A model generated the notes under the pieces. The model saw only the letters and a program-made list of their open reading frames with translations, had not been told where the DNA came from and made no database searches. The position numbers were made by a program, and so were the translations under genes. This document shows positions 1 to 7,704 of a stretch of 64,000 nt of DNA, in pieces. Positions within the stretch are counted from its first letter, which is position 1; each line of letters opens with the position of its first letter. Location: the NCBI RefSeq assembly GCF_001675045.1, contig NZ_LYPA01000038.1, positions 1 to 64,000 of the forward strand, read 5' to 3'. The stretch is from Paenibacillus oryzae (GTDB taxonomy: Bacteria; Bacillota; Bacilli; Paenibacillales; Paenibacillaceae).

Positions 1-182
1 GACTCCAAGTGTTCCAAAACGTCTTGAGCAGCTATCGCTTTTTACTGTAAATTTAAGGAAGTGTTATGGGTCAAGCGTAGATATAAGCATGGCTTGGGGC
101 GTTCCTCCAGGCTCATGCTTTTTTTTATGCTCCAGGCGCGAGCTTATGAAGCCTTATTTTCAGCGCTAAGCCCTTCGCATAC
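1..182. other. window-edge sequence with a possible upstream gene tail and terminator
   Basis: No complete gene is visible here. One plus-strand frame stays open from position 3 to a stop at 48-50 and could be the tail of an upstream gene, but too little is left to identify it. At about 87-128 an imperfect inverted repeat (AGCATGG... against ...GGCTCATGCT) runs into a T-rich tract and may be a transcription terminator. In relatives, minC/minD or rodA usually lie upstream of spoIVFA; neither can be recognised from these bases. Confidence 0.3.
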
Positions 183-242
183 TTGTCCCTGCCCGCACAT
201 AAGATGGGGTATGGGATGGACAAGGAAGCGGGAGGGATAATG

Positions 243-1163
243 ATGGGGTTGAAGGATGATGTCAGAGAGCGCAGACGCCATAAAATACAATCGCTTTTGG
301 ATGCTTATGGAGATGAACCCCGGCAGCCAGTGTCCGGCAAAGATCGCAGCAGCGGCCGCCCGCCGGTTTTGAAAACCGGTAAATCAGATGCAGGAATGAC
401 CCTGCCCAAAGATAACGATCCAGACCCCGAGGCTGCCTGGAAGCAAAACCGCAATCCATGGTCTGCCTGGGAAGCGAATGATCATTTTCAGCCTCCTGCC
501 TGGCGGGACGAGGAACAGATCAGGACAAGCAGAAACGAAGGCCCCGGAGATGGAGGAAGGTTTTGGAAGGAATTAAAATGGAAAATGGTAATTGCCGCGC
601 TCCTGTTTGGCGCTATTTGGGGGTTGTTCCAGCTGGATGAGGGCTGGAGCAGGAAGGGACAGGTTTTGATCAAAAGCGCGCTGACCGATGAGTTTGATTT
701 CGGGGCGGCTGCGCAATGGTACAAAACCGCCTTTGCGGGAGCGCCATCCTTTATCCCTCTGTTCCAAAAGGAATCTGCGCAAACGGCGAGCACCGGCGAA
801 GACGGGGATGTCTTCGCGGCTGCCCCCGTCAAGGACGCTTCGCTTTTGCTAACCTTTGCCGAGCTGCTAAACGGCATCCAGCTTGCTGCTCCTTCTGGAG
901 CTGAGGTTGCTGCGGTGGGCAAAGGGCGGGTTCTGTTTGTGACCGACAAAGGCGATACGATTTTGATCCAGCACGCCGGTAATGTTATTACAGTGTACGG
1001 GGAGCTGAGCCAATCCTTTGTGGCGGTTAATGACTGGGTGGAAGCCGGAGACATTATCGGAAAGCTTCCTGATGCGGGATCTGACGGAAGCAGTCCGCTT
1101 TATTTTGCCGTCAAGCGAAATGACCGCTACATTGATCCCCTGGATGTGATTCCGCTTGATTAA
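243..1163 (+). CDS. spoIVFA: SpoIVFA-like stage IV sporulation protein (degenerate M23 domain)
   Basis: Likely the membrane scaffold that holds and inhibits the intramembrane protease SpoIVFB in the outer forespore membrane, delaying pro-sigma-K processing. The 306-residue product has a charged, low-complexity N-terminal half, one transmembrane segment near residues 115-131 and a C-terminal lysostaphin/M23-like fold (GAEVAAVGKGRVLFV, then a conserved LYFAVKRN). The M23 metal ligands are not intact: YGEL stands where HL would be and FAV where HF/EVR would be, as expected for the non-peptidase SpoIVFA branch. ATG 243 is chosen because GGAGGG at 231-236 sits 6 bp upstream; ATG 240 is also possible. 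The end overlaps spoIVFB by 8 bp, which implies coupled translation. Identification rests on the fold and the neighbour. Confidence 0.8.
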   Translation: MGLKDDVRERRRHKIQSLLDAYGDEPRQPVSGKDRSSGRPPVLKTGKSDAGMTLPKDNDPDPEAAWKQNRNPWSAWEANDHFQPPAWRDEEQIRTSRNEGPGDGGRFWKELKWKMVIAALLFGAIWGLFQLDEGWSRKGQVLIKSALTDEFDFGAAAQWYKTAFAGAPSFIPLFQKESAQTASTGEDGDVFAAAPVKDASLLLTFAELLNGIQLAAPSGAEVAAVGKGRVLFVTDKGDTILIQHAGNVITVYGELSQSFVAVNDWVEAGDIIGKLPDAGSDGSSPLYFAVKRNDRYIDPLDVIPLD

Positions 1164-2037
1164 ATGGGGCGGCATTTTATGGTCGATCCACCCTTTGTTT
1201 GTGATGGTTATGCTGGCTTCGGCGCTTACGGGTTATTTTATGGAGCTGCTTGTCCTCTTTGTTATTGTGCTTGTGCATGAATTGGGACATGTGGCGGCCG
1301 CCAAAGGTTTTGGCTGGCGCGTCAAAGAGGTCAAGCTGCTGCCTTTTGGCGGTGTTGCGGAGGTAGAGGAGGCAGCCGGCGTCTCGGCGAAGGAAGACGT
1401 TATTGTTGCGCTGGCGGGGCCGCTGCAAAACGGCTGGATGGCGCTTGCAGCCTGGGGGCTTGGGCAGCTTGGCCTGTGGCATTCCGAATGGGCGTCCTAC
1501 GTTGTAGAAGCAAATCTCATGATTGCGTTATTTAATTTACTGCCGATTCATCCGCTTGACGGGGGCAAGCTTTTGCATGCCTTGCTGGGCAGCGTTTGCC
1601 AATATTATAAAGCGCTGCTCTGGACGGCGCGGCTTGGTCTGCTGTGCAGCTGTCTGATGATCGTTGCGGCGGTTGTTCCCTTTTGGCTGGAGGAGCAAGC
1701 TGTTCAGTTGAATTTACTGGTGGTTGGTTTATTTTTGTTTGCCAGCAATCGCGCGTACAGCCGCAATGTCCCCTTCCTTTTTTTGCGTTTTCTGACACAT
1801 CGGGAGCGGATGACAAATCGGGCTATGGAGGCAGGAAAAAAGGCTTCACATCTTGTGGTGAACGGCAGCCAGTCTCTTATGTCGGTTGCCAGACTGTTCA
1901 AGCGTGAGGCCTTTCATGTTGTGTACGTTTCGGAGCATGACGGGAGCAGTCTCAGGATGCTGCCGGAAAATGCTATTGTCAGAAGCTGCTTGTCGGGTCT
2001 GGGACCCCACCGTGCAGTCAGCGAGCTTTTGATGTAA
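1156..2037 (+). CDS. spoIVFB: SpoIVFB intramembrane metalloprotease (S2P family)
   Basis: Site-2-protease-type zinc protease that cleaves pro-sigma-K in the mother cell during sporulation. The zinc motif HELGH is at residues 41-45 within a hydrophobic helix, and the third ligand lies in LLPIHPLDGG (Asp135). At least four hydrophobic segments are visible. The C-terminal ~70 residues are a soluble CBS-like tail (VVYVSEHDGSS...), the region that senses ATP in the Bacillus protein. The start is TTG 1156, inside the stop region of spoIVFA; the resulting N-terminus MIKWGGILWSIHPLF resembles the family's usual start, though no strong ribosome site is seen. A later ATG at about 1191 would remove the first helix. 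The gene is followed directly by repeat sequence. Confidence 0.9.
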   Translation: MIKWGGILWSIHPLFVMVMLASALTGYFMELLVLFVIVLVHELGHVAAAKGFGWRVKEVKLLPFGGVAEVEEAAGVSAKEDVIVALAGPLQNGWMALAAWGLGQLGLWHSEWASYVVEANLMIALFNLLPIHPLDGGKLLHALLGSVCQYYKALLWTARLGLLCSCLMIVAAVVPFWLEEQAVQLNLLVVGLFLFASNRAYSRNVPFLFLRFLTHRERMTNRAMEAGKKASHLVVNGSQSLMSVARLFKREAFHVVYVSEHDGSSLRMLPENAIVRSCLSGLGPHRAVSELLM

Positions 2038-2096
2038 ACTTAACTCATAAGCATGCCGCCAGGCATGCCTCGTAAAGTAAAGCGGACTTTTTGAAC
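2038..2096. repeat. truncated right end of the structured dispersed repeat
   Basis: Right-hand part of a repeat unit directly after the spoIVFB stop. It keeps the perfect hairpin GCATGCC-gcca-GGCATGC at 2051-2068 and the right terminal arm ACTTTTTGAAC at 2086-2096. The left part is missing. The next, complete unit starts 15 bp later. Confidence 0.75.
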
Positions 2097-2110
2097 AACC
2101 ATTAAATCAA

Positions 2111-2277
2111 GTTCAAAAAGTTTGGTTTTCAGTACCGAGAAGATGGGATGAAGCTAGAAATCGAGAACCGGAGCGTAGTGGGAGCTACGTGAGGATCGGA
2201 GATTTCGGCTGAATGCCATATTCGACGTTGATTATGCCGCCAGGCATGTTTCGTAATGGAAGGCAAACTTTTTGAAC
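2111..2277. repeat. complete copy of the structured dispersed repeat
   Basis: A 167-bp unit bounded by 13-bp perfect inverted repeats, GTTCAAAAAGTTT (2111-2123) and AAACTTTTTGAAC (2265-2277). Inside are nested inverted repeats: GAAGATGGGATGAAGC with GCTGAATGCCATATTC (imperfect), GAAATC with GATTTC, CGTAG with CTACG, and a separate ATGCC-gcca-GGCAT hairpin. It ends 24 bp before the rng start codon and separates rng from spoIVFB. No open reading frame of note is present. Related copies lie at 21512-22207, 26530-26734 and 27875-28918. Confidence 0.85.
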
Positions 2278-2301
2278 AACCTCTAAAAGGGCGGTGAAGG
2301 G

Positions 2302-3561
2302 ATGAAGCAGTTGCTGCTGCATGTCGAGGATAATTCCTTGCAAACCGCAGTTGTACAAGATGGGGTATTAATTCAGTTTTATATGGAGCGATCGGCTGGC
2401 AGTAGCCTGGTCGGGAATGTTTACCTGGGAAAAATCGTCAACGTCCTTCCCGGCATGGAGGCCGCGTTTGTGGATATTGGCCTTGGCAAAAATGCGTTTT
2501 TGTACATCGATGACCTGCTGCATCCTCATGCGGACAAGCAGCCTCGCCAAAAACCCGCGATTCAGGAAATTGCCAGGCCGGGGCAGGTTGTTGCTGTTCA
2601 GATCGTCAAAGATCCCATCGGCGGAAAGGGAGCGCGGGTTACGACCCATTTCAATTTGCCGGGCCGCTATCTGGTGTATATGCCTGAGGCTGGGTATGTC
2701 GGCGTTTCCAAAAAAATCGGAAGCGAAAGCGAGCGTGAACGGCTGAGGCTGATCGGTGAATCCATCCGGCAGGGTCAAGAAGGCATTATTATGCGTACGG
2801 CCGCTGTAGGAGAAAGCGAGGAAGCGTTATCCAGCGACGCAGGCAAGCTGCGCAGGCTGTGGGATCATATCGTGACCAAGACGACAGCTTCAAACGCCCC
2901 CTGTCAGCTTCATGTGGAGGCCGGTCTTTTGCACCGGGTCATCCGGGATACGGTTGCGTCCGATATTGGGGAGATATGGATTGATCATGAAGCCAAATTC
3001 CAGGAAGCCCAGAGCTTGCTTGGCGAAATGGCGCCTGCTCTTAAGGAGCGGCTGAAGCTTTATATCCCTCAAGACGGTCGGGAGCTGTTCCGTTATTTTG
3101 ACGTGGAGGAGCAGCTGGAAACGGCCTTTGCCCGAAAAATTCCTCTTGCTAGCGGGGGGTATCTGATTTGTGAGGAAACGGAAGCGCTGACGGTGATTGA
3201 TGTGAATACCGGCAAGTTTACGGGAAACAACAGTCTGGAGGATACGGTGTATCGAACCAATCTGGAAGCGGCCGAGCTGATCCCAAGGCTGCTCCGCATT
3301 CGGGACGTAGGCGGTATTGTCATTATTGATTTTATTGATATGGAGCGGGATGAAAGCCGCAGCAGCATTTTGGCCAGAATGACAGAGGAAGCTAAAGAGG
3401 ACGGAACCAAATGCAGCATTGTGGGCTGGACGAGGCTTGGACTGATGGAGCTCACGCGAAAAAAATCGCGGGAGGCCGCTAGTGTGCGCAAGGGAGAGCT
3501 TTGTGCAGCCTGTGGCGGAACCGGGAGACAAAAAACGGCGGAATCCGGGAACAAGAGCTGA
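2302..3561 (+). CDS. rng: ribonuclease E/G family endoribonuclease (RNase G)
   Basis: Single-strand-specific endoribonuclease acting in rRNA and mRNA maturation or decay in the cytoplasm. The 419-residue protein has an S1 RNA-binding domain (about residues 35-120, starting VGNVYLGKIVNVLPGMEAAF), an RNase-H-like/5'-sensor region, and the DNase I-like catalytic part with the metal-binding aspartates in TVIDVNTG and VIIDFIDM. The C-terminal CAACGGTG is the zinc-link motif (CxxCxG type). The length fits RNase G, without the RNase E scaffold tail. The start ATG 2302 is preceded by GGTGAAGGG. The repeat unit ends 24 bp upstream, so that element lies in the leader of this gene. Confidence 0.93.
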   Translation: MKQLLLHVEDNSLQTAVVQDGVLIQFYMERSAGSSLVGNVYLGKIVNVLPGMEAAFVDIGLGKNAFLYIDDLLHPHADKQPRQKPAIQEIARPGQVVAVQIVKDPIGGKGARVTTHFNLPGRYLVYMPEAGYVGVSKKIGSESERERLRLIGESIRQGQEGIIMRTAAVGESEEALSSDAGKLRRLWDHIVTKTTASNAPCQLHVEAGLLHRVIRDTVASDIGEIWIDHEAKFQEAQSLLGEMAPALKERLKLYIPQDGRELFRYFDVEEQLETAFARKIPLASGGYLICEETEALTVIDVNTGKFTGNNSLEDTVYRTNLEAAELIPRLLRIRDVGGIVIIDFIDMERDESRSSILARMTEEAKEDGTKCSIVGWTRLGLMELTRKKSREAASVRKGELCAACGGTGRQKTAESGNKS

Positions 3562-3588
3562 AGCAGCAAAAAAATCCAAATAGCAGTC

Positions 3589-3617
3589 TTGAACTATGGG
3601 CATCATTATGATAAGAT
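3589..3617 (+). promoter_or_regulatory. sigma-A-type promoter for rplU
   Basis: TTGAAC (3589-3594) and TAAGAT (3612-3617) are separated by 17 bp, close to the vegetative consensus. The site lies between the rng stop and the rplU leader, so the L21/Prp/L27 genes probably have their own transcript. Confidence 0.6.
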
Positions 3618-3639
3618 ATTCGAGTGTATATTTTATATG

Positions 3640-3732
3640 TGCAATTGAAATGTACAGGTACCGCTCTGTCGGGGTATGAAAAGCGCAATGGCGTAAGCCG
3701 CTGCCACCTGCTTCAGGCGAGTCTTCGAAATT
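3640..3732 (+). promoter_or_regulatory. probable ribosomal protein L21 leader
   Basis: A GC-rich, hairpin-prone stretch lies between the promoter and the rplU ribosome site, with complementary segments around GGTACCGC, GGCGTAAGCCGC and CCACCTGCTTCAGGCG. Bacillota commonly carry the L21 leader RNA, an autoregulatory element bound by L21, at exactly this place. The call rests on position and general structure; no covariance model was run. Confidence 0.45.
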
Positions 3733-3750
3733 AAGGAGGTGCACCCAATT

Positions 3751-4062
3751 ATGTTCGCAATTATCGAAACTGGCGGCAAGCAATACAAAGTTCAGGAAGG
3801 CGATGTTCTTTTCATCGAAAAACTGAACGGCGGCGAAGGCGAAAGCGTAACATTCGATCGCGTTCTGGCCGTTTCCGGCAAGGATGGTCTGGTTACTGGC
3901 GCTCCAGTTGTATCTGGCGCAGTCGTTACTGGCAAAGTCGAAAAACACGGCAAAGGCAAAAAAATTACCGTGTACAAATACAAAGCCAAAAAGAACTACC
4001 GTCGCAAGCAAGGCCATCGTCAGCCTTACACGAAAGTAACAATCGAAAAAATCCAGGCGTAA
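3751..4062 (+). CDS. rplU: 50S ribosomal protein L21
   Basis: Large-subunit protein that binds 23S rRNA near L20. The 103-residue product begins [14 protein letters not shown], the family hallmark, and ends with the basic rRNA-binding tail ([19 protein letters not shown]). The start is ATG 3751 behind a perfect AAGGAGGT at 3733-3740; an in-frame GTG at 3739 lies inside that site and is rejected. It is the first gene of the rplU-prp-rpmA transcript. Confidence 0.98.
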   Translation: MFAIIETGGKQYKVQEGDVLFIEKLNGGEGESVTFDRVLAVSGKDGLVTGAPVVSGAVVTGKVEKHGKGKKITVYKYKAKKNYRRKQGHRQPYTKVTIEKIQA

Positions 4063-4074
4063 GCGGGATTTGGC

Positions 4075-4407
4075 ATGATTGAGATTACGATTGTGCGCAA
4101 TGCTGATGGTCGTATTTTGTCATTTGCGGTGGAAGGACATGCCGGGTATGCGAAACGCGGCAAAGACATTGTCTGCGCTGGGGTATCGGCCATATCTGTA
4201 GGCACGGTCAACGCAATTGAAACGTTAACGGGCATCGTTCTGCCGGCAACGATGAGAAACGGCTGGCTCTCCAGTGAAATTCCGCTCCAACCCGAACGGG
4301 AGAAAGAGGAAAAGCTGCAGCTGCTGCTGGAATCCATGGTTGTTATGTTTGGGACGATTGCCGAGTCATATGGCAAATTTGTTGCCGTGAAGGAGAAGAG
4401 CGTTTAG
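4075..4407 (+). CDS. prp: ribosomal-processing cysteine protease Prp
   Basis: Cysteine protease (YsxB family) that removes the N-terminal extension of L27, a step needed for working ribosomes in Bacillota. The 110-residue protein has the catalytic pair in GHAGYA (His22) and IVCAGVSA (Cys34). It lies 12 bp after rplU and 45 bp before rpmA, the standard arrangement, and its substrate site is present in the next gene. Confidence 0.95.
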   Translation: MIEITIVRNADGRILSFAVEGHAGYAKRGKDIVCAGVSAISVGTVNAIETLTGIVLPATMRNGWLSSEIPLQPEREKEEKLQLLLESMVVMFGTIAESYGKFVAVKEKSV

Positions 4408-4452
4408 CTCTCCCGTCGCCGCAATCATTTTCGTAAGAAGGAGGGCTACATC

Positions 4453-4764
4453 ATGTTGAAATTGGATCTCCAGCTATTCGCTTCCAAGAAGGGCGTAGGT
4501 TCCACAAAGAACGGACGCGATTCCCAGTCCAAACGTCTTGGCGCTAAACGCGCTGACGGCCAGACTGTAACGGGCGGAAGCATCCTGTTCCGTCAACGCG
4601 GAACAAAGATTCATCCCGGCACTAACGTGGGCATCGGCAAAGACGACACGCTTTATGCTAAAGTGGACGGCGTTGTGAAATTCGAGCGCTATGGACGCGA
4701 TCGCAAAAAAGTGAGCGTATACCCTGCTCCGCAAGCTCCTGTTGCTGCGGCAGTTGAAGCTTAA
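4453..4764 (+). CDS. rpmA: 50S ribosomal protein L27
   Basis: Large-subunit protein whose N-terminal tail reaches the peptidyl-transferase centre. The product (103 residues) starts [20 protein letters not shown]: the first nine residues are the Prp-cleaved extension (cut expected at LQLF|ASKK), and the [14 protein letters not shown] segment is the conserved mature start. AAGGAGGG lies upstream of ATG 4453. A stem-loop at 4804-4835 follows. Confidence 0.98.
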   Translation: MLKLDLQLFASKKGVGSTKNGRDSQSKRLGAKRADGQTVTGGSILFRQRGTKIHPGTNVGIGKDDTLYAKVDGVVKFERYGRDRKKVSVYPAPQAPVAAAVEA

Positions 4765-4803
4765 ATCATAATATTGACGCATAAGCGTTGAGATTATATC
4801 GGA

Positions 4804-4835
4804 AAGCCCCGGCCGGCATTGCTAGGCCGGGGCTT
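4804..4835 (+). terminator. stem-loop after rpmA
   Basis: Perfect 11-bp inverted repeat AAGCCCCGGCC/GGCCGGGGCTT with a 10-nt loop, 39 bp after the rpmA stop. It lacks a clear T-run, so termination may be partial. Confidence 0.55.
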
Positions 4836-4927
4836 GCTTCGTTCAGTCATGATTTTGCTGATGACCTTGTCTGACGGTCGTGATATACTGGTAAAGCTAG
4901 GAATTTACAAGAAGGTAGGTTCGTGGA

Positions 4928-5662
4928 ATGGGACGAAATGGGCTGGCCAAGTATGTAGCCGCAGCATCGATTGTCCTTCCCGGAGCGGCGCTGCTGCTTA
5001 TGCCGGAGGAAATCTGGACGGCGGTTCTTTTTGTATGCTGGACGGCTGCGGCAGCTGCATTCTGGATCATCAGCAAGCAAAGAGAGCATGAAGAGCAAAT
5101 GACCCGAACGATAAAGGCGATGCAAAGCGCTGGCATACGAACATTGAATCATCATCGTCATGACTGGATGAACGACCTGCAGGTATTATTCGGATATGCC
5201 CGACTGGGAAAGCTAGATAAGTGCATCAGCTTTATGGAGAATATAAGAGAAAGAATGGCGGTTGACAGCGCGATTGCCAAGCTGGGCGTTCCTTCGCTGG
5301 TCAGCTACATTCAATCCTTCAGAACCATTTCCAGCAATATGCTGCTGGAGCTCGAAATTCAGAGCGATCTGAATCTGTCCGGCATGAGGCTTGACCATGA
5401 CAAAATCGCCGATACGCTAATCCATGCCATTAACACGTATCGGCTTGCCGCAAAACCGGGCGCAGGCGAGCTGGCTGTACTTCGGCTGAAGCTGAGCAGG
5501 GATAATACTGCGCTTTATGCAGCATTTTATTATGAAGGCGAGCTTATTAATGAGCAGCAATGGAGTCAAAAAATGATACAGCAGTTAAAAGGCGCGCCTC
5601 TCAAGGTAGTGGATTCGGAGCATGGCTTCAATGTGCTGCTGCGCGCAGACATAAGCGCTTGA
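4928..5662 (+). CDS. spo0B: sporulation initiation phosphotransferase Spo0B
   Basis: Phosphorelay histidine phosphotransferase that passes phosphate from Spo0F to Spo0A. The 244-residue product has the signature [19 protein letters not shown], with the phosphorylated histidine at position 78, in the dimerising helical hairpin, followed by a degenerate histidine-kinase-like ATPase fold with no ATP-binding boxes. Two hydrophobic stretches lie near residues 9-25 and 30-48, so this version appears membrane-anchored, unlike the soluble B. subtilis protein. ATG 4928 has AAGGTAGG upstream. An extended -10 (TGATATACT, 4881-4889) precedes it. obg follows after 13 bp. Confidence 0.85.
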   Translation: MGRNGLAKYVAAASIVLPGAALLLMPEEIWTAVLFVCWTAAAAAFWIISKQREHEEQMTRTIKAMQSAGIRTLNHHRHDWMNDLQVLFGYARLGKLDKCISFMENIRERMAVDSAIAKLGVPSLVSYIQSFRTISSNMLLELEIQSDLNLSGMRLDHDKIADTLIHAINTYRLAAKPGAGELAVLRLKLSRDNTALYAAFYYEGELINEQQWSQKMIQQLKGAPLKVVDSEHGFNVLLRADISA

Positions 5663-5675
5663 ACGGAGGCTATTC

Positions 5676-7001
5676 ATGTTTGTTGATAAAGCAAAAATAT
5701 TTGTAAAAGGCGGCGACGGCGGCGACGGGATTATCTCGTTTAGACGGGAGAAATACGTTGAGAACGGCGGACCTGCAGGCGGCGATGGCGGCAACGGCGG
5801 CGACTTGATTTTTCAAGTTGACGAAGGTTTGCGCACGCTGATGGACTTCCGCTACCAGAAGCATTTTAAAGCGGAACGCGGCGTACGGGGTAAAGTAAAG
5901 GGCATGCATGGCGCAAGCGCTGACGATACCATCGTTCGGATTCCGCCAGGTACGGTCATTATCGACGACGACACAGGCGAAATCATTGCGGATATGACCC
6001 GTCATGGCCAGAAGGTTGTTGTGGCCAAGGGAGGCCGCGGCGGCCGGGGCAATATCCGTTTCGCTACACCGACTAATCCGGCTCCTTACATATCGGAGAA
6101 TGGAGAAGAAGGCCAGGAGCGCTGGATCGTGCTTGAGCTTAAGGTAATGGCGGATGTTGGTCTTGTTGGGTTTCCCAGCGTAGGCAAATCGACGCTGCTT
6201 TCCATTGTATCCGGTGCAAAGCCAAAAATCGGAGCTTACCATTTTACAACCATTACGCCTAATCTAGGGGTTGTAGACGTAGGCGATAGCCGGAGCTTTG
6301 TGATGGCGGATTTGCCTGGGCTGATCGAAGGCGCGCATGAAGGCGTTGGGCTTGGCCATGAGTTTTTGCGTCATGTGGAAAGAACCCGCGTCATTATCCA
6401 TGTGGTCGATATGGCTGCGTCTGAGGGACGCGATCCTTTTGACGACTGGATGAAAATCAATGCGGAGCTGGCCCTTTATAATGCCAATCTGGCGGATCGC
6501 CCGCAGATCATTGCCGCTAACAAAATGGACATGCCGAAGGCGGAGGAGCAGCTTACTCTGTTCAAGCAACGGCTTGCCGAGCTAGAGGAAGGTAAAAAGC
6601 ATGAAATTGTGCCTATCTCTTCCCTGACGAAGCAAGGCATACAGGAGCTGCTTTACAAGACTGCCGACCTGCTGGATTCCATTCAAGTGGAGGCAGTCCA
6701 AGCGGAACCTGCGGAGCAAGCTGAGCGCAAGGTTTACACGATGAACAAAAAAGAGGAGATTACCTTTACGATTCGCCGCGAGGACGAAATTTATGTCGTC
6801 GAGAGCGAAGGCATCGAACGTATGATGAAACGGATGAATCTGAATTCGTACGACGCCGTTATGCGTTTTGCCCGTACGATGCGCAAGCTGGGCGTTGACG
6901 AGGCCTTGCGCAAAAAAGGCGCAAAAGACGGCGATATGATACGGGTCAACGACTTTGCGTTTGAATTTTTTGAAGGCAGCGACTACAACCCATACGATTA
7001 A
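5676..7001 (+). CDS. obg: Obg/CgtA GTPase
   Basis: Ribosome-associated GTPase needed for 50S assembly and linked to stress and sporulation signalling. The 441-residue protein has the glycine-rich Obg fold (residues 1-158, [17 protein letters not shown]), a TRAFAC GTPase domain (P-loop [27 protein letters not shown]) and a C-terminal OCT domain of about 75 residues. GGAGG precedes ATG 5676. It is probably co-transcribed with spo0B, as in Bacillus. Confidence 0.97.
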   Translation: MFVDKAKIFVKGGDGGDGIISFRREKYVENGGPAGGDGGNGGDLIFQVDEGLRTLMDFRYQKHFKAERGVRGKVKGMHGASADDTIVRIPPGTVIIDDDTGEIIADMTRHGQKVVVAKGGRGGRGNIRFATPTNPAPYISENGEEGQERWIVLELKVMADVGLVGFPSVGKSTLLSIVSGAKPKIGAYHFTTITPNLGVVDVGDSRSFVMADLPGLIEGAHEGVGLGHEFLRHVERTRVIIHVVDMAASEGRDPFDDWMKINAELALYNANLADRPQIIAANKMDMPKAEEQLTLFKQRLAELEEGKKHEIVPISSLTKQGIQELLYKTADLLDSIQVEAVQAEPAEQAERKVYTMNKKEEITFTIRREDEIYVVESEGIERMMKRMNLNSYDAVMRFARTMRKLGVDEALRKKGAKDGDMIRVNDFAFEFFEGSDYNPYD

Positions 7002-7007
7002 TGTACT

Positions 7008-7060
7008 AAAAAGGGAGCGTTCCTGGTCATGGAAATGACAGGAGGCTCCTTTTCTTTTTT
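7008..7060 (+). terminator. rho-independent terminator after obg
   Basis: Long inverted repeat AAAGGGAGC...GTCAT-ggaa-ATGAC...GGCTCCTTTT followed by CTTTTTT, immediately after the obg stop. Confidence 0.85.
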
Positions 7061-7140
7061 CAACAACATGGCAGACCGGAAGATTCAGGCGTTATGACCT
7101 GAAACGAAAAACCGGCATGGCTCTATTTTGCAATTGCCTA

Positions 7141-7169
7141 TTGCCTGAGCCTTCCCAATTGTATATAAT
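7141..7169 (+). promoter_or_regulatory. sigma-A-type promoter for the pheB-hom-thrB-pheA operon
   Basis: TTGCCT (7141-7146), a 17-bp spacer and a perfect TATAAT (7164-7169), 42 bp before the pheB start. No T-box antiterminator motif (AGGGTGG...) is seen between it and the gene. Confidence 0.65.
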
Positions 7170-7211
7170 GTCCACTATGGATGTACATTTGTCTGTCTAG
7201 GGAGGACGAAA

Positions 7212-7649
7212 ATGGCGGAGCGCTATTATGTCGTTCGAGAGGACCTGCTGCCGGAAGCCATCGTCAAAACGATGCAGGTTAAGGATATGCTGGATAGCGG
7301 GGCTGCGTCTACGGTTCACGAAGCGGCGGAGCGGGCGGGCATAAGCCGCAGCGCTTTTTACAAATACAAGGATGGCGTGTTTGCGCTGCAGGATGTGTCA
7401 CGCGAGCGAATCGTCACTATATCGATGGATTTGGAGCATCGCGCAGGCGTTTTGTCCAGCGTGCTTGGCTTGTTGGCCAGCCGGGAGGGTAATGTGCTGG
7501 CAATGAATCAAAGCATTCCGCTGCAAGGGTTTGCCAACGTTGTGTTGTCTGTTGACATCGCGGGGCTGGCAGGAGACCTGTCCTCGCTGATTGAATTGCT
7601 CAGAAAGCAACAGGGCGTGCGAAAAGCCGCCGTTATCGGGCAAGGGTAA
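7212..7649 (+). CDS. pheB: ACT domain-containing protein PheB
   Basis: Small putative amino-acid-sensing regulator, 145 residues. The N-terminal part (AERAGISRSAFYKYKDGVF) looks helix-turn-helix-like and the C-terminal part is an ACT domain (VTISMDLEHRAGVLSSVLGLLA). The family sits beside pheA or hom in many Bacillota; its exact role is unsettled. GGGAGGACGAAA precedes ATG 7212. hom follows after 55 bp in the same direction. Confidence 0.85.
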   Translation: MAERYYVVREDLLPEAIVKTMQVKDMLDSGAASTVHEAAERAGISRSAFYKYKDGVFALQDVSRERIVTISMDLEHRAGVLSSVLGLLASREGNVLAMNQSIPLQGFANVVLSVDIAGLAGDLSSLIELLRKQQGVRKAAVIGQG

Positions 7650-7704
7650 TAAAAAGGAAGCATAGGAAGCCATTATATCATTGCTGTTGAACTGGAGGTC
7701 AGTT

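Noticed and set aside
2890-4017. 375-residue minus-strand frame
   Set aside because: It spans the rng end, the rplU promoter/leader and rplU in antisense; no domain is recognisable and the plus-strand genes are certain.
7061-7211. T-box riboswitch upstream of pheB-hom or ilvE
   Set aside because: No AGGGTGG...ACCGCG antiterminator motif is present upstream of either transcription unit.
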